64,000 bases of DNA from Flavobacterium piscisymbiosum (GCF_020905295.1 NZ_JAJJMM010000001.1:5022001-5086000); one strand, 5' to 3'; shown: positions 34,949-44,309, counted from the first letter of the stretch. The notes: generated by a model from the letters alone, not told the origin. Program-made: numbers and translations.

Positions 34949-37900
34949 TCACCTCACCAAAGTCAGACTCATCAAACCAATCACTACATCATTGGCAATG
35001 GTTTTTAAAGTCAGGTTTTTTAATGTTTTATTTTTATCTAATGGTAAATCTAAAATCGTTCCTGCGCCGCCATCGACTCCATAACTGGTGAATCCTTTTA
35101 TGGTTTTAAAATCTTTGAAATCTCTCGAAATTTCTCCTGTTTTAAAATAAACTCTTGGCGGTTTTGGCGCATCGGTTGTAAAAGCCAAGCCATCAATAAA
35201 ATAATCCTGCTCGATGGGCCACCAGTTTTCAGGATTTTTTAGAGGCAGAATTTCCGAAGTCCCATCCGTATAATTAATGGTAATTTCTCCGTTTGTGATG
35301 CGGCTTTGCATTGGGTTTGTGGTTCCGGCAAGCATGAAATACGCATGTGACGCTTTTCCGTTTAAGGGGATATTGATACTTTCAGGAAAATTATCCCACA
35401 TAGATGTGAAGATGATATTTTTTTGATTTTCATCAGAAGGCGTTTGAAACGGAATTCCGTTTGGAGTTGTAATCTGTCCGTTGGCTTTTGCTTTTTCGCG
35501 TAAACCTTTGTCATCGATTTTTACGGAAATATTAGGATAACACCAATTCCCGATTCCTTGTTTGGGTAATTGTAAAGTCACCGTTTGCGGTCTTGGCGAT
35601 AAATATTCATAATTGAAAATATCCGTCACTTTTGAATTGAAAAATGATGCAAGCGAAATTGTTTCTGCACGTTTGGATTTGTCCAATGGCGCGTCCCAGT
35701 TTGTGGCTTCTTTGCTAGAAATATTATCTAATTTTACATTTACATGAATGGGTTTCCACCAGGATAATTCTCCCTGTTTCAATTCTACAAAAAAGAGTTT
35801 ATCACCTGCCGAATTCACTTTTGCCTTGAGCGAATTTTCTGTTTTGGAAATTTCGCTTAAAACTAATTGCGGATCGTAAACTGAAATTATTTTTGCTTTA
35901 GAAGTTTTCAATTCTAATATTTCATTTACAGTATAATTTTCTTTTGATATCACATTTTCAATTAAATCTCCTTTCCACTTAATGGTAATTTCATAAGAGG
36001 TATTATAAGGAACTTCGATACTTATTTTTGGATTTCCGATGTTTTCGGGAATCAATTTCCATGAAACTGATTTTCCATTAACAGTAATAATTTCCACACT
36101 TTCATAAGACGAATTCAAAACCAAATTTAAATTCATTTTAGCCGAAAACTGATTTTTGATCTGGTATTTCTCTTCTTTATTTTCTCTTTTAAAATCAATC
36201 GAGATGTCTGGAATTTGTAAAGAAGCCTCATTCCATTTTTGAGGAAATCCGGGTTTAATGGTTAAAACCCCAGCCAAAGCATCCGGCTGAATCCCAAAAA
36301 GTCCTTCGACCAGAGTTCTTGAAGCCATACCAATAGGATCGGCAAAATCGCGGTACAATTCGCCACGCATCGCATCCTGATATAAAAGCTGCTCGAAACC
36401 TCCGGGCGAAGCTCCTAAATACATACTTTCTACCAGAGCACTTTCCCACATTGTAAAAGCTTTTTCTGATTGTCCGCCTTGCCAAAATGCCAAAGAGGTA
36501 TGCAATTGTTCCGCTAATGCCACATTATTTGTCGACCATGTGTAAGGCTGCCAGTTGGTGGTACTAATGACATAAAGGTCTTTTTTGTCTAATCCTTCTG
36601 CCGAGATCGGGATATGCGGAATCTGATTATTCACATAATCCAGCATTTGATAACTCTCGAAAGGATTCGATAATTCTGAATCGATCGTGTGGTAAATGCT
36701 CCAGATTCCAGGGGTATCGTGCAATAATCTGTTTCCTAAAGCGTCTTTATATTCGGCAAAAATTCCTTTATTGGCCACCCAAAGCTGACTGTTTGTTGCT
36801 TTTAGAATTTTGGCTGCTTCTTTGGTAAACGGATTTTCATCTTGCTGAATTTTCTTTGCGATTTGGGCAACTGTTTTGTTCGCATAATAATTATACGCCG
36901 AAGAATGTATGACTCCGCCCCCGCTGTATTGCAAGGCATCACTCGCCCAAATTGAAGCGTATGCATCGTATAATCCGTCTCCATCTGGATCGAAATTTCT
37001 TTTTTCCCAGTTTAAATGCCTCTGGATTGTTGGCCACATTTCCTTTATGAATGCCGTATCACCTGTCCATTTAAAATGTTTGAGCATCTGATCTATAAAA
37101 ACCAGATTCATATCGTAATGATGCGCAACGTTATTCTTATTCGGACTTCTGCTGATATATCCGCTACTGAACATCGAGGTTCCTATTTCTTCTTTTTGGC
37201 GCGCTAAATTTCTTTCTTCATCCAACACAATCGGGCCACTTTCCGGACTTGTTACCTGCGAATTGCTGTAACTGGTAAAATGCGTTTTTGCACGATCATG
37301 CCAGCCTAAAGGATCAGCGGTGTAAGCTCCTCGCCAGGCATTTAGATACATTCTCCAGGCAATGGCGCCATGAAGATAGGCTGGAATTTCCCAAATTCCG
37401 TCGGCAGCGATGGCAAGGGCAGCTCCTAAAGTATTGATATAAGGATCAGGAGTTGAAACTTTTACTCTATTGGCCAAAAGCTGTGTTTGCTGCACTGACT
37501 TTTCGTAAAGTTGTGCTATATTTTTCTGGTTGTAATTTGTTTTGGAATCTTCTGCCAAAAACAGCCAATAATCCCCTTTCTCACTAATCGATTTTATTTT
37601 TCCTGTAATGAGACTCAGCGATTCGGGATTTGAATTGTAAAGTTCTAATGGAGTTTTCTGAGACTTTGCATTGGCTAAATGTGCGACAGATTCAGGGAAA
37701 AATCCGCTAAGGCTTTTATTGTTTCCTGTTTTTTGTTTGTTGCTTTCTGAACCATATTCTAACAGAAATGATTGCTTTTTGATCGTGTACTTATTATTGA
37801 TACAATAATCAGGCTGCAGATAAAAAACCGATTCAGGATCAGCACCAATATCGCCGTCACGGCTAAACTTTTTTCCGGTTGCTCCGCCAAAAGCCCAAAT

Positions 37901-38359
37901 TAAACTGCTATTTTTTGATACGTTTTTACCACATACTTTTACGATAAAACCTTCGCTTTCTTTTAAAGCGACGACATCTACAAATAATTTTCCGTTTCCT
38001 AAAATCGGGTCTTCAATGGTATAATGCATTATGCCTAAAACATATCGGGTATCAATTTTTGAAGTTTCGGTAATCCATTTGCTTTCGTTTCCATTTACGA
38101 GACCTAACTTTAAGTTTCCTCCCATACCCGGCATATACATTGCAAACTCAGGAAAATCGCCTGTTTCTACCCTAAATCCTGTATTAGAACCGTACAACGC
38201 TCTGTTGAATTTTCGGGTACCATTTTTTAAAACAAAACTATTTCCCTCCGGCACGTAGTGTATTTTGCGTGGTGTTTTATTTTCTTGTCCAAAAGTAACG
38301 AGTGAACACATTATAAATAAAGCTGCCAGGGTTTGAATAGATTGTTTTTTAATTTTCAT
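34949..38359 (-). CDS. DUF4450 protein, large secreted six-hairpin-type RG-I locus protein
   Basis: 1136 residues, signal peptide ending VTFGQ. The N-terminus has RKIHYVPEGNSFVLKNGTRKFNRALYG and FAMYMPGMGGNLKLG (in parts), characteristic of DUF4450. The centre (about 300-700) looks like an (alpha/alpha)6 toroid (AWRMYLNAWRGAYTADPLGWHDRA, WASDALQYSGGG, ADPIGMASRTLVEGLFGI in parts); the C-terminal part is beta-rich. Likely a glycosidase acting on RG-I side chains or backbone, but no activity is established that I can cite. First gene of a unit with 32221 and PL11; operator site B lies about 110 bp upstream. Confidence 0.85.
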   Translation of the reverse strand: MKIKKQSIQTLAALFIMCSLVTFGQENKTPRKIHYVPEGNSFVLKNGTRKFNRALYGSNTGFRVETGDFPEFAMYMPGMGGNLKLGLVNGNESKWITETSKIDTRYVLGIMHYTIEDPILGNGKLFVDVVALKESEGFIVKVCGKNVSKNSSLIWAFGGATGKKFSRDGDIGADPESVFYLQPDYCINNKYTIKKQSFLLEYGSESNKQKTGNNKSLSGFFPESVAHLANAKSQKTPLELYNSNPESLSLITGKIKSISEKGDYWLFLAEDSKTNYNQKNIAQLYEKSVQQTQLLANRVKVSTPDPYINTLGAALAIAADGIWEIPAYLHGAIAWRMYLNAWRGAYTADPLGWHDRAKTHFTSYSNSQVTSPESGPIVLDEERNLARQKEEIGTSMFSSGYISRSPNKNNVAHHYDMNLVFIDQMLKHFKWTGDTAFIKEMWPTIQRHLNWEKRNFDPDGDGLYDAYASIWASDALQYSGGGVIHSSAYNYYANKTVAQIAKKIQQDENPFTKEAAKILKATNSQLWVANKGIFAEYKDALGNRLLHDTPGIWSIYHTIDSELSNPFESYQMLDYVNNQIPHIPISAEGLDKKDLYVISTTNWQPYTWSTNNVALAEQLHTSLAFWQGGQSEKAFTMWESALVESMYLGASPGGFEQLLYQDAMRGELYRDFADPIGMASRTLVEGLFGIQPDALAGVLTIKPGFPQKWNEASLQIPDISIDFKRENKEEKYQIKNQFSAKMNLNLVLNSSYESVEIITVNGKSVSWKLIPENIGNPKISIEVPYNTSYEITIKWKGDLIENVISKENYTVNEILELKTSKAKIISVYDPQLVLSEISKTENSLKAKVNSAGDKLFFVELKQGELSWWKPIHVNVKLDNISSKEATNWDAPLDKSKRAETISLASFFNSKVTDIFNYEYLSPRPQTVTLQLPKQGIGNWCYPNISVKIDDKGLREKAKANGQITTPNGIPFQTPSDENQKNIIFTSMWDNFPESINIPLNGKASHAYFMLAGTTNPMQSRITNGEITINYTDGTSEILPLKNPENWWPIEQDYFIDGLAFTTDAPKPPRVYFKTGEISRDFKDFKTIKGFTSYGVDGGAGTILDLPLDKNKTLKNLTLKTIANDVVIGLMSLTLVR

Positions 38360-38468
38360 AGCGTTGTAAAAAATGAATTATCCTTAAATTCGGATAATAA
38401 AATTATTCTGTTCTAATTTTATGAATGCTGTAACGTGGATGCAATTTCTTTGTTTTTTAGTGGTATAG

Positions 38469-38488
38469 TATCCTGTACCTACCTGATT
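38469..38488 (-). promoter_or_regulatory. Regulon operator, site B (DUF4450 unit)
   Basis: TATCCTGTACCTACCTGATT. The first half is perfect, the second half has one substitution (ACCTG for TCCTG). The -7 element at the expected 20-nt spacing is poor (GAAATTGC), so this promoter would be weak or use another start. Weakest member of the set. Confidence 0.5.
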
Positions 38489-38523
38489 TTCGCAATATAA
38501 TAATTTATAATATTCTTATTTTT

Positions 38524-38571
38524 TAACATCATAGTACAGGATACTTTATAAAAACAGAACAACTAGTTTTG
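38524..38571 (+). promoter_or_regulatory. Regulon operator and promoter, site C (CE12 gene)
   Basis: Operator 38524-38543 (reverse strand reads TATCCTGTACTATGATGTTA). Its first half with flanks forms the palindrome AGTATCCTGTACT. A perfect -7 element TAGTTTTG lies at 38564-38571, exactly 20 nt from the operator end. Drives the duplicated acetylesterase gene. Confidence 0.7.
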
Positions 38572-38895
38572 AAATAACATCAAATTAACTATGCTATAAA
38601 AAAAGTTTCAGGTTTTCTGATTAGGCTTTCGCTTCGCTTAGCCTGAAAATGTAAATGATTTTTACCGCAAAGAGCGCTAAGGTTTACGCAATCCCGAAGA
38701 TTCGGGACGCAAGGTTTTGTTTTTATTTCGCTTTGCTTTGAGGTCGCTAAGGGATTGCGAAAAAAGTATGCAGTGAAACGAGTGGCTTGAAATTAAAACT
38801 TCATTGATAGCGAAGTCGAACTTTTGTTTAGTCTTTTTGATTTACGATTATTAAAACCTATTAAACAATTACTTTTAAACAAAATATCATATTTC

Positions 38896-40395
38896 ATGAA
38901 ATCAATTAAACTATTTTCTTTCTTATGTCTGGCTTTCCTATTTTTCAATTTCACATTAAAACAAGAGAATAAACCAACTGTTTTTATGGTGGGCGATTCT
39001 ACTGTAAAAAATGGCAAAGGCGATGGTTCCGGCGGACTTTGGGGATGGGGTGATTATATTGGTCAATTTTTAGATACTACAAAACTCAATATCGAAAATC
39101 ATGCTTTGGGCGGTACAAGCAGCCGAACTTTTCAGGATAAAGGTTTGTGGATTGCGGTTTTAAATAAACTCAAAAAAGGAGATTATGTCCTGATTCAGTT
39201 TGGGCATAATGATGATGGGCCTTTAAACGATAGTCTTCGTGCACGCGGAACGATCAAAGGAATCGGAAACGAAACTCAGGAAATCGATAATATCCTGACC
39301 AAAAAACATGAAATTGTTCACAGTTACGGCTGGTACATTCAAAAGGTAATTCGTGAAGCAAAATCAAAAGGAGCGATTCCGATTGTTTGTTCTCCGATTC
39401 CGCGAAACGACTGGAAAGAAGGAAAAGTACCCCGAAACAATAAATCATATGGTTTATGGGCCAAACAAGTTGCAGAAAAAGAGAAAGTTACTTTTATAGA
39501 TTTGAATGATAAAATGGCTCTGGAAATGGAAAAACTGGGCGAACAAAAAGTAACAGGAACTTACTTTTATAAAAAAGACCATACGCATACCTCAGCAAAA
39601 GGTGCGGTACTTTCTACTTCGGTAATTATTGATCAATTAAAAGAAAGCAAAAACTCTTTGAAAAATTATATTTTAAAAGACCCAAAAATTGTGCTTCCTG
39701 CCAAAAAGAAAGTGTATCTAGTTGGAGACTCTACAATGGCCAATAATAATGATGATCAAAATGCCGTGGGCTGGGGAGTTTCGTTTCCTACGTATTGTGA
39801 TACGACCAGAATTGAAGTAATTAACAAAGCCAGAGGTGGCAGAAGTACCCGAACTTTTGATCATGAAGGCCTTTGGGATGAAGTTAAAAATCAGTTACAA
39901 GCCGGTGATTATATACTAATTCAGTTTGGGCATAATGATGCCGGGGCTATTGATAAGGAAAAATTTAGGGGTTCCCTTAAAGGAAATGGCGACGAAACGC
40001 AGGAAGTTACTCTTGCAGATGGCTCGAAAGAAATTGTACATACTTTTGGATGGTACATGACCAAGTTTATTCGTGAAGCCAAAGAAAAAGGTGCTATACC
40101 TATTGTTTTGAGCCAAACGCCAAGAAATGAATGGCCAAACGATAAAGTAGAGCGAAGAAGTGATACGTACGGTAATTGGTCGAAAGAAGCTGCCGAAAAG
40201 GAAAAAGTTTTCTATATCGATTTGAATGAAATAGTTGCTCTTAAATATGAAGCTTTAGGGAAAGAAAAAGTAAAAGTCTTTTTCCCAAAAGATCATACGC
40301 ACACTGGCGCAGAAGGTGCTAATCTAAATGCATTGACCGTAGCGGAAAGCATTAAAAAATTAAAAGACTGTGGACTTAGGGATTATGTGTTATGA
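38896..40395 (+). CDS. Tandem-duplicated CE12 rhamnogalacturonan acetylesterase
   Basis: 499 residues from the ATG at 38896, which begins a proper signal peptide; an earlier in-frame ATG at 38824 would add 24 unlikely residues. Two SGNH-hydrolase domains of family CE12 in tandem (about 30-265 and 270-495). Both keep the nucleophile block (VGDSTVKNG, VGDSTMANN), the GHND block (GHNDDGP, GHNDAGA) and the Asp-His end (KDHTHTSA, KDHTHTGAEG), so both should be active. They would remove acetyl groups from galacturonate in RG-I so that lyases can act. Single CE12 domains are the norm, so the duplication is notable. Confidence 0.93.
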   Translation: MKSIKLFSFLCLAFLFFNFTLKQENKPTVFMVGDSTVKNGKGDGSGGLWGWGDYIGQFLDTTKLNIENHALGGTSSRTFQDKGLWIAVLNKLKKGDYVLIQFGHNDDGPLNDSLRARGTIKGIGNETQEIDNILTKKHEIVHSYGWYIQKVIREAKSKGAIPIVCSPIPRNDWKEGKVPRNNKSYGLWAKQVAEKEKVTFIDLNDKMALEMEKLGEQKVTGTYFYKKDHTHTSAKGAVLSTSVIIDQLKESKNSLKNYILKDPKIVLPAKKKVYLVGDSTMANNNDDQNAVGWGVSFPTYCDTTRIEVINKARGGRSTRTFDHEGLWDEVKNQLQAGDYILIQFGHNDAGAIDKEKFRGSLKGNGDETQEVTLADGSKEIVHTFGWYMTKFIREAKEKGAIPIVLSQTPRNEWPNDKVERRSDTYGNWSKEAAEKEKVFYIDLNEIVALKYEALGKEKVKVFFPKDHTHTGAEGANLNALTVAESIKKLKDCGLRDYVL

Positions 40396-40610
40396 GTTAT
40401 GAGTTTTGAGTTATGGGTTTTGAGTTATGGGTTATGAGTTATGAATTATGAGTTATGAATTATGAGTTATGAATTATGAGTTATGAATTATGAGTTATGA
40501 ATTATGAGTTATGAATTATGAGTTATGAATTATGAGTTATGAATTATGAATTATGAGTTTTGAGTTATGGGTTATGTGTTATGGGTTATGGGTTATGGGT
40601 TGCTTGACAA
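40393..40610. repeat. 14-bp tandem array (GAATTATGAGTTAT)n
   Basis: Seven exact 14-bp units from 40443 to 40540, flanked on both sides by worn units (GAGTTATG, GGGTTATG) from 40393 to about 40603. The array starts within the last codons of the CE12 gene. A related short stretch occurs at 16619-16655. A second array of TCTAACTT/TCTAACCT units follows at 40626-40683. Confidence 0.9.
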
Positions 40611-40693
40611 TTTTTATTCATCATAACTTCTAACTTTTAACTTCTAACCTCTAACTTCTAACCTCCAACTTCTAACCTCAAATTTATCCCATA

Positions 40694-40730
40694 AAAAAAC
40701 CTCGTTTAATTGCTTAAACGAGGTTTTATT
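40694..40730. terminator. Bidirectional intrinsic terminator
   Basis: Exact 14-bp stem AAAACCTCGTTTAA (40696-40709) / TTAAACGAGGTTTT (40714-40727), loop TTGC, with A/T runs on both sides. Positioned between the convergent CE12 gene and the H1-like gene, so it can serve both. Confidence 0.88.
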
Positions 40731-40743
40731 TTGAATAAAAATA

Positions 40744-40920
40744 TTATTTTTTTGATTCTTCGATAGAAACTTTTCTAAACTCTTTTAAAAGTTTTTCAAT
40801 TTCTAAAGTAGCTTTACGAGCTCTTGGTCCAGCAGCTTTAACACCTTTTTCTGTTAAAGATTCAGCTTCTGCTCTAAATGTGTCAATTTCGGCGTTGATT
40901 TTTACTAATAGATCTTTCAT
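40744..40920 (-). CDS. Histone H1-like small basic protein
   Basis: 58 residues from the ATG at 40920 (a start at 40947 adds nine hydrophobic residues that do not fit). Helical and Lys/Arg/Ala-rich: VKAAGPRARKATLEIEKLLKEFRKVS resembles the small H1/Hc1-like proteins common in flavobacteria, thought to bind DNA. Single gene with its own terminator; unrelated in function to the flanking pectin genes. Confidence 0.85.
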   Translation of the reverse strand: MKDLLVKINAEIDTFRAEAESLTEKGVKAAGPRARKATLEIEKLLKEFRKVSIEESKK

Positions 40921-41238
40921 GCTTATAATGATTAAATTAAGTCGCAAAAATAAAAGTTTGATTGATAGTTACAACATATTTCACGTTAAAATTATCAGTG
41001 TTTTTCAGGGTTCGCGTTAACATTAAATTTACCTCACTTTTTTTTGCGAACCTCAGAAGAACCAAACAACTACTAATCAATCACTTATTTTACCAACTAT
41101 AAAAAGAGAGGCTTACACGAGGCCTAAAAAACGACTGAAAATAATTTGTTATTTTTTATCTAAATTTCAAAAAACGACCTGAAATTTTAACATTTCGACC
41201 AATATCAACCTTAATTTAACTGAGAATTTGGGGAAAAA
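40921..41238. other. Intergenic region, no gene seen
   Basis: 318 bp holding the promoter side of the H1-like gene and the downstream side of GH28. A GAGGCTTACACGAGGCCT piece at 41107-41124 can fold weakly. Nothing else recognised. Confidence 0.5.
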
Positions 41239-42567
41239 TTACTCTACTAACTGTTTATTCACGTAAACATTTTTAAAATTAACTCCATTTATTATGCTTT
41301 TATCAATCTCGGTTTTCTTTGCCTGAATATTTAAATTCTCAAACGTAAAATTGGATAAACGAACATTTGGATCATTTTCTACTCCATAAAAAGTATCACA
41401 CTTAAGATCGATATTTTTTAAAGTAACATGGTCTCCGTACGATAACGGAACATCAGGACGTCCTTTTAAATCAAAAAATTGTTTCCAGGCAAAAACAGCC
41501 AGACAGGTTTTAGCTTCACCTTTAATATCTTCTACTCTTATGTATTCATATCGCTGTGGTGTATCCGGTCTCATTTTGAGCCATAATAATCTCGAAGCGC
41601 CGTCTATTTTACAATTACGCATAATAACGTTTTTGTTATGAATAGATTCGCTTCCGTTTGTTAGCGCTGAATGACAGAATCCAAAATTGCAGTCTTCGAT
41701 GATAATATTGGCATTGGGTCCGTTGTTTTTATCCTGATCTGCGTAAGGTCCTTTCCCTCCTTTTAAGGCAATTGCATCATCATTAACAGACAAATAGCAG
41801 CCTTTTACCAAAAAGTTAGTGCAAATATCAATATCGATTGCATCTGTACTTGGCGCTTTTGAGCTAATGTGAGGAGAAAAAATATAAAGATCAAGCAGTT
41901 TTACATTATTACATTTATAAAAATGATTCGTCCAGAAACCGGAATTAATCAGTCTTACATCCTGAAGCTGCACGTTATTAGAGTTCCATATAAAAACCAA
42001 TCGGGGTCTTGAAACTTCAAGATTGGTGCATTTTGGATTCTCTTTGCGTCGCGCCCAAAAAGCATCCCAATACTTTTTTCCGTTTCCGTTAATAGTTCCT
42101 TTTCCCGAAATCGAAAAATTATCGACTCCGTATGCATTGACCAAAGCGGGGAAATAATCCAAATTTTGCCCTTCCATTCTCGATGGCATTATTGGGAAAT
42201 CGGCGATATTATCAGAACCTTTCAAAACTCCGCCTTCTGAAACGTATAAAGTAGTTTTAGGTTTAAAAAACAATGCCCCGCTTAAGTAAACTCCTTTTGG
42301 GATAATAATAACTCCACCGCCATTTGCAGCGGCTTTATCGATTACCTTCTGAATGGCAACGGTTTGAATTTTGGTACTGTCCTTTCCTACTCCAAAATCT
42401 GTAATAATGTATTTTTTGCCCAGATCTTTCAACTGAATTTTAGAATAATCCTTAAACCAATTGGTGATTTCACTTCCATCCGGAAATGTATCATTTGCAT
42501 AATTCTGCGCAAAGGAACTCTGTGAAAATCCTATGATGCAGATTAAAATTTTAAAAATATTTTTCAT
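41239..42567 (-). CDS. GH28 polygalacturonase/rhamnogalacturonan hydrolase
   Basis: 442 residues, signal peptide ending SSFAQ. Right-handed beta-helix of glycoside hydrolase family 28. Catalytic acids: STDAIDID and NDDAIALKGG; the GFCHSALTNGSE and RLLWLKMR stretches replace the usual GHG and RIK motifs. Hydrolyses alpha-1,4 galacturonosyl bonds; whether it prefers homogalacturonan or RG-I is not decided by sequence. Last gene of the unit starting with the SASA esterase at 47620. Confidence 0.94.
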   Translation of the reverse strand: MKNIFKILICIIGFSQSSFAQNYANDTFPDGSEITNWFKDYSKIQLKDLGKKYIITDFGVGKDSTKIQTVAIQKVIDKAAANGGGVIIIPKGVYLSGALFFKPKTTLYVSEGGVLKGSDNIADFPIMPSRMEGQNLDYFPALVNAYGVDNFSISGKGTINGNGKKYWDAFWARRKENPKCTNLEVSRPRLVFIWNSNNVQLQDVRLINSGFWTNHFYKCNNVKLLDLYIFSPHISSKAPSTDAIDIDICTNFLVKGCYLSVNDDAIALKGGKGPYADQDKNNGPNANIIIEDCNFGFCHSALTNGSESIHNKNVIMRNCKIDGASRLLWLKMRPDTPQRYEYIRVEDIKGEAKTCLAVFAWKQFFDLKGRPDVPLSYGDHVTLKNIDLKCDTFYGVENDPNVRLSNFTFENLNIQAKKTEIDKSIINGVNFKNVYVNKQLVE

Positions 42568-43019
42568 TTTGGTTATGTGTTAGTGTTAGTTAGTTATTTT
42601 TTTTAGGAGCTAATCCCGCTATTCGTTCCAATCTTTTCTGTCCGCCCCGGCGAACACAAAAGGATTTCCACTTCTATCGGGGCTAGGGCATTAGTTTTCA
42701 TAATAATATTTTCGTCTAATTGTGTCGTTATTCAACTTTGTCAAAGTTCTCAGCAATCTTGTCATCCTGACAGAGGAAGGATCACACAAGAAACTCCGTA
42801 AAGATTAGCGATTTACTTTGTCGAGTTTCTTGCGGAGATCCCTCGTTCCTCGGGATAGACAAACTGAACGGTTAACAATCTTTGTCGAGTTTCGAGTGTG
42901 ATCTACTTCGTTTGTTCGCTATCGCTCGAGTCTCATTCCTTGGAATGACAAACTGAACGGTCATTCTTTGTCGAGTTTCGAGTGTGATCCTTCCTGCGTC
43001 AGGATGACAAACTAGGCGT
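42568..43019. repeat. Repeat-rich spacer, copy 3 of the dispersed repeat (inverted)
   Basis: 42600-42720 is the third copy of the 5.8-kb/34.5-kb repeat, in opposite orientation (AGGAGCTAATCCCGC ... CTATCGGGGCTAG). From 42740 on there are several copies of CTTTGTCGAGTTTC, CCTCGTTCCTCGGGAT and GATGACAAACT. No gene. Confidence 0.75.
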
Positions 43020-44309
43020 TTACTTTACCTCAACCTTAATTTTAGCTGATAATTGTTTAGCTAAAGTCGTGACGTAATTGGTAAAATACGCTGAATCTTT
43101 AAAATTACTGTCTGCGCTTAATTCCCAGCCCGCTATTGGGTAATAACTCACTTGCTGATTGTTTTTTGCAGAGAGTTTTATCAAATAAGAATCTGTTAGT
43201 TTTCCTGTTTTTGGTGCTTCGATGTAACCTTTATATACCGCTTTTGGTACAATTACAGCAGTTCCCAGAATCCATTGGCGTTCGTAGGTCAGTTTATCGT
43301 GTAATATGAAACATACAAAATCTCCGGCATTAATTACCTGCAAAGGGTTTTGATTGTTTAAATTCGAGTATGCAATTACAAGCGTTTCTTTTCCTTTTAA
43401 ACCATTAACCGAAATAGTGTTTTTATAACCGTACATTCCAGGCCAAATCGATGTAGTTTCTTGTGCCTGATATTTATTTCCTGAAGCTTCCCAATTTTGA
43501 TAGTTATAGCTCAAAACCGAATTTACCGGACCTTCACTTACGATTTTGAATGTTGTTTTTTCGATATTATTTATGGTATCGCTTCCAATAATTCCAAGTC
43601 TGTTGATTTTATTATCGATCAGTAAAGCAAAACCTCCAAGTCCGGCTGAATTTCCGACAGGAAAAATATCTCTTCCCCAATCGTACATCACATGATAATT
43701 GTCTTCAACAGCTCCTTTGCTGTTTATACCAACATCTTCTGGTGTAATAGCCGGTATTTTTTTTCCAAAAACATCTTTTGAATTTCTTCCGTCAAGATAA
43801 TGCCTGAAACCTACTTTGTCATTTTCCCAAGATGGGCCGTCGGTTTGATATTTTTGGTAACCTAATTTCTTATGTACCTGATTGGCCATCAAAACTTCAT
43901 CGGTTGCAGGATGAACAGGCAGGTTTTTAGCTTCTCTCTTTCCGAATCTTACACTCGTTTTTATTGAAAATTTAGGATCTGTATCTGACCATCTTAAGGT
44001 TGTAGTTTTTACTTCTTTTGGAGAAAAATCAGTAACGATAAATAATTCATCCCATTTTCCGTCTCCATCCAAATCATTAACTTGTGCAGGAATTGTATCG
44101 TTTTTATATATTAAGATAGGATAAGTTCCTATTTGGTTATTTACAGATAGTTGGTTTCTTTTTATCGAAATAGCTTTTTGAGTCACCTCTATATTTGAAG
44201 TATTTTTTAAAACAATTGTATTTGAGTTTGCTTTTTTCTGTGCATTACAGTTTGCAAAAATCAATACTGATAATGCAATAGGCGTGTAAAATTTTATAGT
44301 ATTTTTCAT
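43020..44309 (-). CDS. DUF4861 family secreted protein
   Basis: 429 residues with an N-terminal signal; a Cys at the NCNAQ site suggests a lipoprotein. DUF4861 features: LDGDGKWDELFIVTDF near 80-95, HKKLGYQKYQTDGPSWENDKVGFRHYLDGRNSKD (in parts) and YHVMYDWGRDIFPVGNSAGLGG. The family is frequent in pectin loci and is presumed to act on or bind pectic sugars, but no activity is known to me. Lies between rhaM and GH28. Confidence 0.85.
   Translation of the reverse strand: MKNTIKFYTPIALSVLIFANCNAQKKANSNTIVLKNTSNIEVTQKAISIKRNQLSVNNQIGTYPILIYKNDTIPAQVNDLDGDGKWDELFIVTDFSPKEVKTTTLRWSDTDPKFSIKTSVRFGKREAKNLPVHPATDEVLMANQVHKKLGYQKYQTDGPSWENDKVGFRHYLDGRNSKDVFGKKIPAITPEDVGINSKGAVEDNYHVMYDWGRDIFPVGNSAGLGGFALLIDNKINRLGIIGSDTINNIEKTTFKIVSEGPVNSVLSYNYQNWEASGNKYQAQETTSIWPGMYGYKNTISVNGLKGKETLVIAYSNLNNQNPLQVINAGDFVCFILHDKLTYERQWILGTAVIVPKAVYKGYIEAPKTGKLTDSYLIKLSAKNNQQVSYYPIAGWELSADSNFKDSAYFTNYVTTLAKQLSAKIKVEVK

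Larger units (their letters stand above)
38360..38895. other. Divergent regulatory region with two operator copies and a long leader
   Basis: 536 bp between the DUF4450 gene (minus) and the CE12 gene (plus). Contains operator sites B and C. From the site C promoter the CE12 mRNA would have a leader of about 310 nt that carries GCAAAG-type repeats and a hairpin TCCCGAA/TTCGGGA at 38692-38707. Confidence 0.65.

Noticed and set aside
34753..35091. 112-residue plus-strand open frame
   Set aside because: Translates the 7-bp array and the antisense of the DUF4450 3' end; no protein-like composition.
38824..38895. Upstream in-frame ATG for the CE12 gene
   Set aside because: It would place 24 mixed residues before a normal signal peptide; the ATG at 38896 starts the signal directly.
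40443..40540. CRISPR array
   Set aside because: Units of 14 bp follow one another without spacers; this is a minisatellite.
40921..40947. Longer start of the H1-like gene
   Set aside because: Adds MRLNLIIIS, a hydrophobic stretch that does not fit a small basic DNA-binding protein.
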